A program made the translations under genes and the position numbers. A stretch of 64,000 bases of DNA from Litoreibacter arenae DSM 19593 (lineage in GTDB: Bacteria; Pseudomonadota; Alphaproteobacteria; Rhodobacterales; Rhodobacteraceae), in the NCBI RefSeq assembly GCF_000442275.2, contig NZ_KE557306.1, positions 1,150,959 to 1,214,958 on the forward strand, written 5' to 3'. The notes below the pieces were generated by a model. That model saw only the letters and a list, made by a program, of their open reading frames with translations, made no database searches and was not told where the DNA came from. Of this stretch, positions 44,201 through 52,277 are shown in pieces (within the stretch, counting starts at the first letter, position 1; the number at the start of each line of letters is the position of its first letter).

Positions 44201-45864
44201 TGTATCAATATACTGACTTCGACCGCGACTTCCTCGCGGAACGCAACGCCCAGTTTCGCGCACAGGTAGAACGCCGCATCGACGGCTCGCTGACCGAGGA
44301 CGAATTCAAGCCGCTGCGCCTGATGAACGGTTTGTATTTGCAACTGCACGCCTACATGCTGCGGGTGGCCATTCCCTACGGCACGCTGAACGGCGAGCAG
44401 ATGGACGTGCTGGCCGACATCGCGGACAAGTGGGACAAAGGCTACGGCCACTTCACCACCCGTCAGAACATACAATATAATTGGCCGAAGCTGCGCGACG
44501 TGCCTGACATGCTCGACGCCTTGGGAGAGGTCGGCATGCACGCCATCCAGACCTCCGGCAACACGATCCGAAACGTGACCGCCGACCATTTCGCCGGTGC
44601 TGCGCGGGATGAGATCGAAGACCCCCGCCCCACGGCGGAGCTATTGCGCCAGTGGTCCACTGACCATCCGGAGTTTCAGTTCCTGCCGCGCAAGTTCAAG
44701 ATTGCCGTGACCGGCTCGCCCAATGACCGCGCCGTCATCAAGGCCCATGACATCGGGCTGCGTATCGTCGAGCGGGACGGTGAAACCGGCTACGAGGTCG
44801 TCATTGGCGGCGGGCTGGGCCGTACGCCGATGATCGGTAAAGTGCTGCGGGACTTCCTGCCAAAGGCAGACCTGCTGCCCTACTGCGAAGCCATCGTGAG
44901 CGTCTACAACGTGCTGGGCCGCCGCGACAACAAGTACAAAGCACGCATCAAGATCACCGTGCATGAGAACGGTATCGACACCATCCGCGAGATGGTGGAG
45001 CAACGTTTCAGCGAGTTGCGCCCGCTCTTCCGAGGTGTCGACCAGAAGATGCTGAAAGCTATCGAAGCGCAGTTTGCGCCGCCGGTTTTCCAAAGCGGCT
45101 CTGTCGCCGCTTTCATGGATGCCTACCACGCCGATCCGGTGTTCCGCTCTTGGGCAGATACCAACCTGACCGCGCATAAGAACGAAGACTATTCCATCGT
45201 CTCGATTTCGATCAAGAAGCACGGCCAGACCCCCGGGGATGCGGCGTCTGAGCAGATGCGCGTCATGGCACAGCTTGCTCGCGAGTTTGCACATAACGAA
45301 CTTCGCATCAGCCATGAGCAGAATGTTATCCTGCCTCACGTACACAAATCGAACCTTCCGGCAATTCACGCACGTCTCAAGGCCGCTGGCTTGGCGACTG
45401 CGAATATCGGCAAGATCTCCGACATAATCGCCTGCCCCGGCATGGACTATTGCGCACTGGCGACAGCCCGTTCCATCCCTGTGGCGCAGCAGATCGCGAC
45501 CCGCTTTGACGAGTTGAAACTGGAGCACGACATCGGCGACCTGAAGATCAAGATCTCGGGCTGCATCAACGCCTGCGGGCACCATCACGTGGGCCATATC
45601 GGCATCCTTGGCCTGGACCGTGCAGGCGTCGAGAACTACCAGATCACGCTGGGCGGCGACCACACCGAGACGGCAGCAATCGGGGAGCGCGCAGGTCCGG
45701 GCTTCGCCTATGACGAAATCGTCCCCGCGGTCGAGCGGCTGGTCTATGCATATCTCGACCTCCGCACAGACGCCGAGGAACGCTTCATTGACACCTACCG
45801 CCGGCTGGGCATGGCCCCGTTCAAGGCGGAATTGTATCCGGAGGTAAAAGCCAATGCCGCTTGA
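44200..45864 (+). CDS. cysI: Assimilatory sulfite (nitrite/sulfite) reductase hemoprotein
   Basis: The 554-residue protein has two ferredoxin-like plus siroheme/4Fe-4S halves. The cluster and siroheme cysteines are in ACPGMDYCALATA and SGCINACGHHHVGHIG. GHFTTRQNIQYNWPKL and TSGNTIRNVTADHFAG are siroheme-binding segments. It reduces sulfite to sulfide for cysteine synthesis, probably with electrons from the ferredoxin/NADPH reductase encoded at the end of the cluster. It overlaps cysH by 11 nt. Confidence 0.94.
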   Translation: MYQYTDFDRDFLAERNAQFRAQVERRIDGSLTEDEFKPLRLMNGLYLQLHAYMLRVAIPYGTLNGEQMDVLADIADKWDKGYGHFTTRQNIQYNWPKLRDVPDMLDALGEVGMHAIQTSGNTIRNVTADHFAGAARDEIEDPRPTAELLRQWSTDHPEFQFLPRKFKIAVTGSPNDRAVIKAHDIGLRIVERDGETGYEVVIGGGLGRTPMIGKVLRDFLPKADLLPYCEAIVSVYNVLGRRDNKYKARIKITVHENGIDTIREMVEQRFSELRPLFRGVDQKMLKAIEAQFAPPVFQSGSVAAFMDAYHADPVFRSWADTNLTAHKNEDYSIVSISIKKHGQTPGDAASEQMRVMAQLAREFAHNELRISHEQNVILPHVHKSNLPAIHARLKAAGLATANIGKISDIIACPGMDYCALATARSIPVAQQIATRFDELKLEHDIGDLKIKISGCINACGHHHVGHIGILGLDRAGVENYQITLGGDHTETAAIGERAGPGFAYDEIVPAVERLVYAYLDLRTDAEERFIDTYRRLGMAPFKAELYPEVKANAA

Positions 45865-46594
45865 AGCCCCTCTCGCCCCCGCAATCGACCGTGCGGCGGA
45901 ACTGAATGCCCGCTACCGCAAACACGCGGCGGTGGACGTCTTGCGCCACGCGCTCACGGACCCTCAGGTTGGCCAAACCGCGCTGGTCAGCTCTTTCGGT
46001 GCGGAATCGGTTGTGCTGTTGCATCTGCTGTCCACGCTGGACCGCACCGTGCCCGTGATCTTTCTGGACACGGAGATGCTGTTCCCCGAAACCAAAGCCT
46101 ATCAGGCCGAGCTTGCTGCGACCTTGGGTCTGAACGTGCGCGTGACCGGACCGGACCGCGCGACCCTGCTGGAGCGTGATCCCGAAGCCCTGCTTTACCG
46201 CCACGACCCTGACGCCTGCTGCGCCATGCGCAAGTCGGAGCCTTTGGAGATGGCCCTGCAAGGGTTTGATGCTTGGGTGACCGGTCGTAAACGGGTTCAG
46301 GGTGGCGCACGCGCTCAGCTTGAATTCTTCGAGGCTGACGAAAGCAACCGCATCAAGATCAACCCCTTGGCGCACTTCACCATCGAAGACGTCCAAGATT
46401 ACATCACCAACAACCGCCTGCCCCGACACCCGTTGGTTGCACGCGGGTTCGCGTCGATCGGCTGCGCCCCGTGCACCACCAAGACCCAGCCGGGCGAAGC
46501 CCCCCGTGCAGGTCGCTGGCGGGGACAGGATAAATCGGAATGCGGCATCCATATCGTGGATGGCAACATCGTCAGAAAGAAGGACGCAGCATGA
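45854..46594 (+). CDS. cysH: Phosphoadenylyl/adenylyl-sulfate reductase
   Basis: The 246-residue protein has the PP-loop-like VSSFGAESVVLLHLL, the catalytic Cys in KSECGIHIV and the Cys-Cys ... Cys-x2-Cys set (DACCAMRKSEP, IGCAPCTTKTQ). The latter binds a [4Fe-4S] cluster, the mark of bacterial APS-type reductases rather than the cluster-free PAPS enzyme. It makes sulfite from APS or PAPS using thioredoxin. It is the fourth gene of the operon. Confidence 0.94.
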   Translation: MPLEAPLAPAIDRAAELNARYRKHAAVDVLRHALTDPQVGQTALVSSFGAESVVLLHLLSTLDRTVPVIFLDTEMLFPETKAYQAELAATLGLNVRVTGPDRATLLERDPEALLYRHDPDACCAMRKSEPLEMALQGFDAWVTGRKRVQGGARAQLEFFEADESNRIKINPLAHFTIEDVQDYITNNRLPRHPLVARGFASIGCAPCTTKTQPGEAPRAGRWRGQDKSECGIHIVDGNIVRKKDAA

Positions 46595-47004
46595 GCGTTG
46601 TCATCACAGATACGGGCTTCGCGCCCGACACATTTAACCGCAAGTTTACCGATCTGGCGGACCTGCCGGCAAACGACACGCCCTGCTGTGTCGACTTTCC
46701 GTCCGACGCCGAGCCGTCCAGCCTTGCTGGCCGACTGAGCGACATCGAAATGATCCGCGTGGCGTTTCCAAGCTCCGCCGACGGTCGCGGGTTCACCATC
46801 GCGCGCCAGTTGCGACTGATGGGATTCACCGGACGCCTGCGGGCCAAGGGTCACGTCATCGCGGACCAATACGCGATGGCACGTCGATGTGGCTTCGACG
46901 AGGTCGAGATCGACGACGATCTGGCCGCCCGCCAACCGGAAGAACAGTGGCGCGCCCGCGCCGACTGGCAGGCCCACAACTACCAGGCCCGGCTGCGCGG
47001 CTGA
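46591..47004 (+). CDS. DUF934 protein of the sulfate assimilation operon
   Basis: The 137-residue protein matches DUF934, annotated often as an oxidoreductase linked to sulfite reductase: VDFPSDAEPSSLAGRLSDIE, IRVAFPSSADGRGFTIARQL and GRLRAKGHVIADQYAMARRC. It overlaps cysH by 4 nt (ATGA). The family is almost always next to cysH/cysI in proteobacteria, so a supporting role in sulfite reduction is likely, though its mechanism is unknown. Confidence 0.9.
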   Translation: MSVVITDTGFAPDTFNRKFTDLADLPANDTPCCVDFPSDAEPSSLAGRLSDIEMIRVAFPSSADGRGFTIARQLRLMGFTGRLRAKGHVIADQYAMARRCGFDEVEIDDDLAARQPEEQWRARADWQAHNYQARLRG

Positions 47005-47077
47005 TCGTCCTATTTAAAATCCCGAGCAATCCCATTAGAAGGACCGGAAAGGTGACAAGCCTCTCCGGAATTACGAC

Positions 47078-47923
47078 ATGAATGAAGTAGTCAACATGAA
47101 TGCACCCGTCAAAGCCGTCCCGACCCTGCCTGACGCCCAGACTGTCACGCAGGTCAAACACTGGACCGACCGTCTGTTTTCCTTCCGCGTGACGCGGCCC
47201 GCATCCCTGCGGTTCCGCTCGGGCGAGTTCGTGATGATCGGCCTGATGGGCGACCCCGACCCCGTCACAGGCAAGCAAAAACCGCTGCTGCGGGCGTATT
47301 CAATCGCGTCGCCAAGCTGGGATGAGGAGCTGGAGTTTTACTCGATCAAGGTGCAGGACGGCCCGCTGACCTCCAAATTGCAGCACATCAAAGTAGGCGA
47401 CCAGATCATCTTGCGGCCCAAGCCGGTCGGCACGCTCGTCCATGACGCGCTGCTTCCGGGCAAGCGGTTGTGGTTCTTCGCCACCGGCACAGGCTTCGCA
47501 CCTTTCGCGTCCCTATTGCGCGACCCGCAAACCTACGAGGATTACGACGAGGTCATCATCACCCACACCTGCCGCGACGTGGCAGAGCTGGAATATGGCC
47601 GTCAGTTGATCGAAGAGATCCGCAGCGACGAGTTGCTGGGAGAATTGATTGGCGAGGACAATCTGAAAAAGCTGGTCTACTACCCGACGACCACCCGCGA
47701 GGAGTCGCCGAAAATGGGACGCGTGACGGACAAGCTGCGCTCCGGCGAGATATTCAAGGATCTGGGCGTGCCACCGATGACGCCGGAGACCGACCGCGCG
47801 ATGGTATGCGGCTCATTGGGACTGAACAACGACCTGAAAGAAATTCTTGAAGGTTTCGGCCTTGAAGAAGGCGCCAACAGTGAGCCCAAGCACTACGTAG
47901 TGGAGAAGGCTTTCGTCGGCTAA
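47078..47923 (+). CDS. fpr: Ferredoxin--NADP reductase
   Basis: The 281-residue flavoenzyme (275 if the ATG at 47096 is used) has the FAD motif LLRAYSIASPSWDEELEFYS, the RxYS-type signature, LRPKPVGTLVHDALLPGKRL and the NADP-binding FFATGTGFAPFASLLRD. It ends EPKHYVVEKAFVG, with the terminal aromatic region of the bacterial Fpr class. It likely supplies reduced ferredoxin to sulfite reductase. A strong terminator closes the operon. Confidence 0.93.
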   Translation: MNEVVNMNAPVKAVPTLPDAQTVTQVKHWTDRLFSFRVTRPASLRFRSGEFVMIGLMGDPDPVTGKQKPLLRAYSIASPSWDEELEFYSIKVQDGPLTSKLQHIKVGDQIILRPKPVGTLVHDALLPGKRLWFFATGTGFAPFASLLRDPQTYEDYDEVIITHTCRDVAELEYGRQLIEEIRSDELLGELIGEDNLKKLVYYPTTTREESPKMGRVTDKLRSGEIFKDLGVPPMTPETDRAMVCGSLGLNNDLKEILEGFGLEEGANSEPKHYVVEKAFVG

Positions 47924-47939
47924 ATACCTGTCGTTGAAA

Positions 47940-47981
47940 TAAAAAAAGGCCGCGCCGGTTGATCCGGCGCGGCCCTTTTTT
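47940..47981 (+). terminator. Strong bidirectional terminator after fpr
   Basis: A GC-rich stem GGCCGCGCCGG / CCGGCGCGGCC with a TTGAT loop is flanked by A7 on the left and T6 on the right, so it can work on both strands. It separates fpr from the convergent Ala-rich gene. Confidence 0.93.
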
Positions 47982-47984
47982 GTC

Positions 47985-48008
47985 GCCGGTTCCCCGCGGG
48001 GAACCGGC
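47985..48008. repeat. Perfect 24-bp palindrome
   Basis: Arms GCCGGTTCCCCG and CGGGGAACCGGC meet with no loop. It lies 3 nt after the fpr terminator and 14 nt before the stop of the convergent gene. It may be a dispersed palindromic element or a second termination structure. Confidence 0.85.
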
Positions 48009-48022
48009 AGACGTCCTCGGGC

Positions 48023-48808
48023 TTATTGGCCCAATGCTGCTCTGAGCTCTTCGAGAATGCCGGCCAACCTTTCGGGATTGTCACGGGCTTGCTCAAGGCT
48101 GGTTTTCAGCGTCGTTTTTGCCAGCGGGTTCAAGTCGGAATTCTCAACCATTTCGACGACCTTGTCGTAGTCGAACCCTTCCACGGTCAGCGCCTCCGGC
48201 GTTGCTGCGTCGGCGTCGGTCGCCGCGTCGGTTGCGTCAGACGCTGCTTCGGAAGTTGCCTCAGCAGCATCGGAGGCGGCATCCGTAGTCGCCTCGACTG
48301 CGTCGGAGGCCGCTTCGGTGGTAGCATCGACCGCGTCGGAAACTGCGTCGCTTGCATCGTTGGCTGCGTCTGTGGTGGCATCGGTGGCGTCAGATGCCGC
48401 ATCGCTCAGCGCGTTTGCAGCATCGGAGGCCGCTTCGCTTGTCGCGTCGGCGGCTTCACTCGCACCTTCGGCCAAGCTGTTGGCTGCGTCCGTCGCGGCG
48501 TCGGTGCCGGTTGCAACGGCGTCAGAAGCAGCATCGGCAGCTTCTTCTGCGGCGCTCTCGACCGTTTCCGCTGTATCGGATGCGGCGTCGCTGGCCTCTT
48601 CAGTGGCAGCTTCGACCTCTGCCTCTGCGGCATCGGCGGCTTCAGACGCCTCTTCGGCGGTGGTTTCGGTCGCTTCCTCTACTGAGGTCGCCGCCTCGCC
48701 GGAGGCCTCAGTTGCCGCGTCCATGGCGTCGTCGTTCTGATTCATCCAGAAATAACCGCCGACCGCGAGCAGTGCGATGACGACAATGACAATAATTCCA
48801 CGTTGCAT
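48023..48808 (-). CDS. Membrane-anchored Ala-rich repeat protein
   Basis: The 261-residue protein has an N-terminal membrane helix (MQRGIIVIVVIALLAVGGYF). About 170 residues of short repeats built from Ala, Asp, Glu, Ser and Thr follow (DAASDA, EAASDA, DATDAT types). A conserved-looking helical C-terminus covers about 205-261 (VEGFDYDKVVEMVENSDLNP, LAGILEELRAALGQ). The repeats should form a long, acidic, amphipathic helix in the periplasm. I know no family for it. The frame on the opposite strand is an artefact of repeated codons. Confidence 0.75.
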   Translation of the reverse strand: MQRGIIVIVVIALLAVGGYFWMNQNDDAMDAATEASGEAATSVEEATETTAEEASEAADAAEAEVEAATEEASDAASDTAETVESAAEEAADAASDAVATGTDAATDAANSLAEGASEAADATSEAASDAANALSDAASDATDATTDAANDASDAVSDAVDATTEAASDAVEATTDAASDAAEATSEAASDATDAATDADAATPEALTVEGFDYDKVVEMVENSDLNPLAKTTLKTSLEQARDNPERLAGILEELRAALGQ

Positions 48809-49008
48809 AATATGTAATTCCCCATGATTGCGCGGACATAATGCCGCTTCCAGCATCGAGCTATGGTAAAGGAATGGGCTTTACAACGGAGTTTTGCCAT
48901 AGTTTTTCCCCCTCCACCCCAAATGGGCGGAAAACCGACTTGTAGGACGGGTCCGGTCTCTCTATTTTGACGGCTCGAAACAGTTGAAACATAAGAAGGA
49001 CTTCAACC

Positions 49009-49554
49009 ATAGCCCGCAGACCTCACAATGCGCCGCCCGTGCGTGAAACCGGACCGCGCGTCAACGACCGCATCCGAGCTGATGAAATCCGCCTTATTGG
49101 CGCCGAAGGTGAAAACGTAGGCGTCGTGACGCCTGCCCGAGCGATGGCCATGGCCGAGGAGGTCGGGCTTGACCTTGTCGAGATCTCGCCCAATGCCAAC
49201 CCGCCCGTGTGCAAGATCATGGACTTCGGCAAATACAAATACGAGACCCAGAAGAAAGAGGCCGAAGCACGCAAGAAGCAGAAGATCATCGAAATCAAGG
49301 AGGTCAAGTTCCGCCCAAACACGGACACCAACGATTACGATGTCAAGATGCGCAACGTGTTCAAGTTTCTGGACAATGGAGACAAGGTGAAAGTGACCCT
49401 GCGCTTCCGTGGCCGTGAAATGGCTCACTTGAACTTGGGCCGCGAATTGCTTGAGCGCGTAGCCGCCGATGTCGAGGGCAAGGGCAAGGTCGAGAACATG
49501 CCCAAGATGGAAGGCCGCCAGATGATCATGCTGATCGGCCCGCTGAAAACCTGA
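49009..49554 (+). CDS. infC: Translation initiation factor IF-3, AUA start
   Basis: IF-3 (181 residues) keeps ribosomal subunits apart and checks the start codon. It has the N-terminal [20 protein letters not shown], linker [20 protein letters not shown] and C-terminal [20 protein letters not shown] segments. The true start is almost certainly ATA at 49009, giving the family-typical (M)[12 protein letters not shown] and lying 9 nt after AAGAAGGA. There is no in-frame ATG after the in-frame stop at 48985. A GTG at 49039 would delete the conserved start. A rare start codon allows IF-3 to repress its own translation. Confidence 0.93.
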   Translation: MARRPHNAPPVRETGPRVNDRIRADEIRLIGAEGENVGVVTPARAMAMAEEVGLDLVEISPNANPPVCKIMDFGKYKYETQKKEAEARKKQKIIEIKEVKFRPNTDTNDYDVKMRNVFKFLDNGDKVKVTLRFRGREMAHLNLGRELLERVAADVEGKGKVENMPKMEGRQMIMLIGPLKT

Positions 49555-49577
49555 GCGCACCGCGCCTGACCTGATTG

Positions 49578-49613
49578 AAAAGCCCCGATGGCCTGACGGC
49601 CGTCGGGGCTTTG
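49578..49613 (+). terminator. Terminator after infC
   Basis: Arms AAAGCCCCGA(T)GGC / GGCCGTCGGGGCTTT form a long stem with a CTGAC loop and end in TTT. It is 24 nt after the stop. Confidence 0.85.
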
Positions 49614-49684
49614 CTATATTCTGGTGATGGTTGGCGAGCGTGAGCCCTACCTGTCAGCGTTGCGATTGCTGTGATCTCGGGATG

Positions 49685-49697
49685 CCTCCGGCGGAGG
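49685..49697. repeat. Short palindrome, Rhodobacterales-type intergenic element
   Basis: CCTCCGGCGGAGG, followed by TATTT, lies 22 nt beyond the stop of the molybdopterin-binding gene. Very similar GCCTCCGGCGG-plus-TATTT sequences are, as I recall, frequent in Rhodobacteraceae intergenic DNA. It may end the minus-strand transcript. Confidence 0.55.
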
Positions 49698-49719
49698 TAT
49701 TTCCGGAAAAAAGAAGCCG

Positions 49720-50715
49720 TCAGTCAGGCTTTGGGTTGCGTGGCTGTGGACGCGTTGGAATCTCTTTGAGCAAACCGCCCACCCCCATGCCCATGATGTC
49801 CCTGGCTGTGACGGGGATGCCGCAAACCAATCGCTCAAGCACCCAATCTGCGCCGTTCAGGGCCGGCGATCGGGCACATCCGGGAAGTCCGATGACAGGC
49901 CGTCCGTGCAGCTCGCCCAAAAACAGAAGGTTCCCCGGATCGACAGGCATTCCAAAATGAGACACCGTCCCCCCCGCCTTTCCGAGCGCCTCGGGCGCGG
50001 TGTCGCGAATGTCCGACGTGGCGGATGCAGTCAGGATCAAGATCAGATCCCCGGTGACGATGGACAGCGTCCGCGCGAGTGCGTCTATATCGTGAGGGCA
50101 GCGGACCGGATCTTCCATTTGCGCCCCTAGCGCCGCCAGCCTCGCTTGCATATTTGCTGCGCCCTTATCTGATACGGCTCCAATAGTGGTCTCGATAAAG
50201 CTTGCGCGCTGCAACTGCACCGTTGCGAGGCACAACGCGTTCCGAGCTGCCTGCCGCGCCTGCTCAAGTGCCTGTTTCCGAACCCCGTAGGAGATGATCT
50301 TGACCGTGGCGACCATACCGCCGCTGGTCATGCGCTGATAAGGCGGGACCGTCGAGACGGTGATCATCGGATCGACCGAGTTCACCGCGTGGATAGCATT
50401 CGCGTCGATCTGGACCACTCCCGGGGCGTCGGCGAAGATGTTGCAGCGACCTGTGCCCGCTTTTCCAAGGCGCAGCCGTGTCTCTTCGCCATCAGCTACC
50501 AGCGACCGCGCAAGCGCTTCGGCCGCCTTGTCTTCATGTACGTCGTCGGGATCAAGGCGAGCGACGACGACCTCATGCACTCCCGAGGCTGCGAGCCGGT
50601 CGAGATGGACCTGTTCCAGCACCAGGCCTTTGCGCAGGCGCCCGCCTTCCACGTCTTCGGAATGCGCCAGAATTGCGCCGAGCGCTTCCTTGAGGGGGAC
50701 GGCTCCGAACTCCAT
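49720..50715 (-). CDS. Molybdopterin-binding (MoeA/MogA-like) protein
   Basis: The 331-residue protein starts MEFGAVPLKEALGAILAHSE and has an MPT-binding domain in the second half (DLILILTASATSDIRDTAPE, ALGKAGGTVSHFGMPVDPGN, RPVIGLPGCARSPALNGADW). The family is commonly the stand-alone or N-terminal partner of a molybdenum cofactor cytidylyltransferase. It would handle molybdopterin for hydroxylases of the CODH/xanthine dehydrogenase type. It overlaps xdhC by 1 nt. Confidence 0.88.
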   Translation of the reverse strand: MEFGAVPLKEALGAILAHSEDVEGGRLRKGLVLEQVHLDRLAASGVHEVVVARLDPDDVHEDKAAEALARSLVADGEETRLRLGKAGTGRCNIFADAPGVVQIDANAIHAVNSVDPMITVSTVPPYQRMTSGGMVATVKIISYGVRKQALEQARQAARNALCLATVQLQRASFIETTIGAVSDKGAANMQARLAALGAQMEDPVRCPHDIDALARTLSIVTGDLILILTASATSDIRDTAPEALGKAGGTVSHFGMPVDPGNLLFLGELHGRPVIGLPGCARSPALNGADWVLERLVCGIPVTARDIMGMGVGGLLKEIPTRPQPRNPKPD

Positions 50716-51689
50716 CAGCCTTGCCGCAGGGTCTGGATGATCTGCGCCATAATGCTGATCGCTATCTCAGCCGGAGATTTTGCCCCTATGTCGAGCCCCA
50801 CCGGTGCATGAATCCGGTCAATCTGCGAGGGGTTGAAACCGGCATTTCGCAGACGTTCGACGCGTTTGGCGTGGGTCCGGGTCGAGCCGAGGCAGCCGAT
50901 ATAGAAGCAATCAGATGCGAGCGCTGCCTGAATGGCAGGGTCATCAATTTTGGGGTCATGCGTCAGCGTCACGACCGCCGTGCGACTGTCGATGGCAAAC
51001 GCATCCAGTGCGGCGTCGGGCCAGTCATGCACCAAGTCGGTGTCGGGGAAGCGGGCGACGCTTGCGAAGGCTTCGCGCGGATCGATCAGCACTGGCGCGA
51101 AGCCAGCCGCACGGGCCATCGGTAGCAGGCTTTGTGCGATGTGGACGCCCCCGATGACCGCCATGCGCAAGGGCGGATTATGGATGGCTACGAAGACGTT
51201 ATCCTCGAACCCAGAACGGTCGGCGCGAAAGCGGTCCGGGTAGCTGTCTGGCCCGCTCAAGGCGCGGTCCCAGCTTTGGATGTCGACCGTGTACGCTACG
51301 GGATGTGACGCGGCGCGGGCGGTAACCAGCTCTGCCAGCATCGGCTCTGGCATTGCGCTACCCACAGGCTCCACCAGCACGCGGATAGTGCCTCCGCAGG
51401 CAAGCCCCACCGCAAAGGCCTCGTCATCGGACACGCCGTATTCCAGCAGGCGTGGCGTGCCATCGTCCAGAGCATCCATCGCCTCGACCACCACGGCGCC
51501 TTCGACGCAGCCGCCGGAGACCGAGCCCATGATGTCCCCCTGCCCCGAGATCGCCAGCTGCGAGCCGACGGGGCGCGGCGCGGAGCCCCATGTTTCGACC
51601 ACCGTTGCCAGCGCGGCACCGGTTCCGTTACGGTGCCACTCAAGGGCGATTGCCGGAATGTCATTGAGGTCGGAATGATCAGTCGTCAC
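50715..51689 (-). CDS. XdhC/CoxF-family molybdoenzyme maturation factor
   Basis: The 324-residue protein has the XdhC_CoxI N-terminal unit (ALATVVETWGSAPRPVGSQL, MGSVSGGCVEGAVVVEAMDA, GLACGGTIRVLVEP) and a Rossmann-type C-terminal XdhC domain (IGGVHIAQSLLPMARAAGFA, IGCLGSTRTHAKRVERLR, APVGLDIGAKSPAEIAISIM). It helps insert a sulfurated molybdenum cofactor into a hydroxylase. It overlaps the genes on both sides. Confidence 0.9.
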   Translation of the reverse strand: MTTDHSDLNDIPAIALEWHRNGTGAALATVVETWGSAPRPVGSQLAISGQGDIMGSVSGGCVEGAVVVEAMDALDDGTPRLLEYGVSDDEAFAVGLACGGTIRVLVEPVGSAMPEPMLAELVTARAASHPVAYTVDIQSWDRALSGPDSYPDRFRADRSGFEDNVFVAIHNPPLRMAVIGGVHIAQSLLPMARAAGFAPVLIDPREAFASVARFPDTDLVHDWPDAALDAFAIDSRTAVVTLTHDPKIDDPAIQAALASDCFYIGCLGSTRTHAKRVERLRNAGFNPSQIDRIHAPVGLDIGAKSPAEIAISIMAQIIQTLRQG

Positions 51690-52143
51690 GGGTGATCCTT
51701 GTCAGAAAGCAGTTGTTGCGCGCGGATCGCACGTCAATGTAGGCCACTTCCGGTCGCTCGAAAAGCGTTGTTCCATAAGCGTCGATCTCATCCGCAGGTG
51801 TGATCCGTCCTGTCCCGCCGACGATGCGATTGTCAGCGGAGTAGGCCTTCATCAAGTAGTCCGGCGACGAGGTCAGGACCGGCGGAACATTTTCACCTGC
51901 ATAGGGTGCGCAATGCTCGGCGCACAGGAATATCGGGCCGGTCTCGGCATAGGGCTGCGGTTGGGGGAAAGGGCGCGCCGCGAGGATGAGCATGGCCGCA
52001 CCCTCTGGAATGGTATTCAGGCAGGATCGGCAAGGTTTACCCTGCCCGTCTGAAATTGCGCGCTCGGCAGGTTGGCCGTTTGCATCAGCGCCGCCTTTAC
52101 GGACGTGGTCGACAAAACTCTGTTCGTAGGGATGGTAGTGCAT
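51679..52143 (-). CDS. DUF1203 domain protein
   Basis: The 154-residue protein matches DUF1203: GKPCRSCLNTIPEGAAMLIL, AARPFPQPQPYAETGPIFLC and AEHCAPYAGENVPPVL. The C-terminal part reads ADNRIVGGTGRITPADEIDA and DVRSARNNCFLTRITRD. The four conserved cysteines may hold a metal. The start at 52143 (MHYHPYEQSF) is typical. It overlaps xdhC by 11 nt; whether it belongs functionally to the molybdoenzyme set is unclear. Confidence 0.85.
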   Translation of the reverse strand: MHYHPYEQSFVDHVRKGGADANGQPAERAISDGQGKPCRSCLNTIPEGAAMLILAARPFPQPQPYAETGPIFLCAEHCAPYAGENVPPVLTSSPDYLMKAYSADNRIVGGTGRITPADEIDAYGTTLFERPEVAYIDVRSARNNCFLTRITRDD

Positions 52144-52277
52144 TTGGGATCTCCTCACAGTGTTCATACAGTTTGAAGAGTTTGCCCCGGTACATAGCGG
52201 CGGTGCGACCCGCTCTTTGCGCAAATGACAATTGTCGGCAATAAGGGAGCCACGCGGCCCCTTATTGCTGATTGAAC

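Noticed and set aside
44641-45663. 340-codon minus-strand frame
   Set aside because: Antisense to cysI, whose cluster cysteines are clear.
48026-48685. Cys/Gly-rich 219-codon plus-strand frame and neighbouring frames
   Set aside because: Products of the repeated GC-rich codons of the Ala/Asp/Ser repeat protein read from the other strand.
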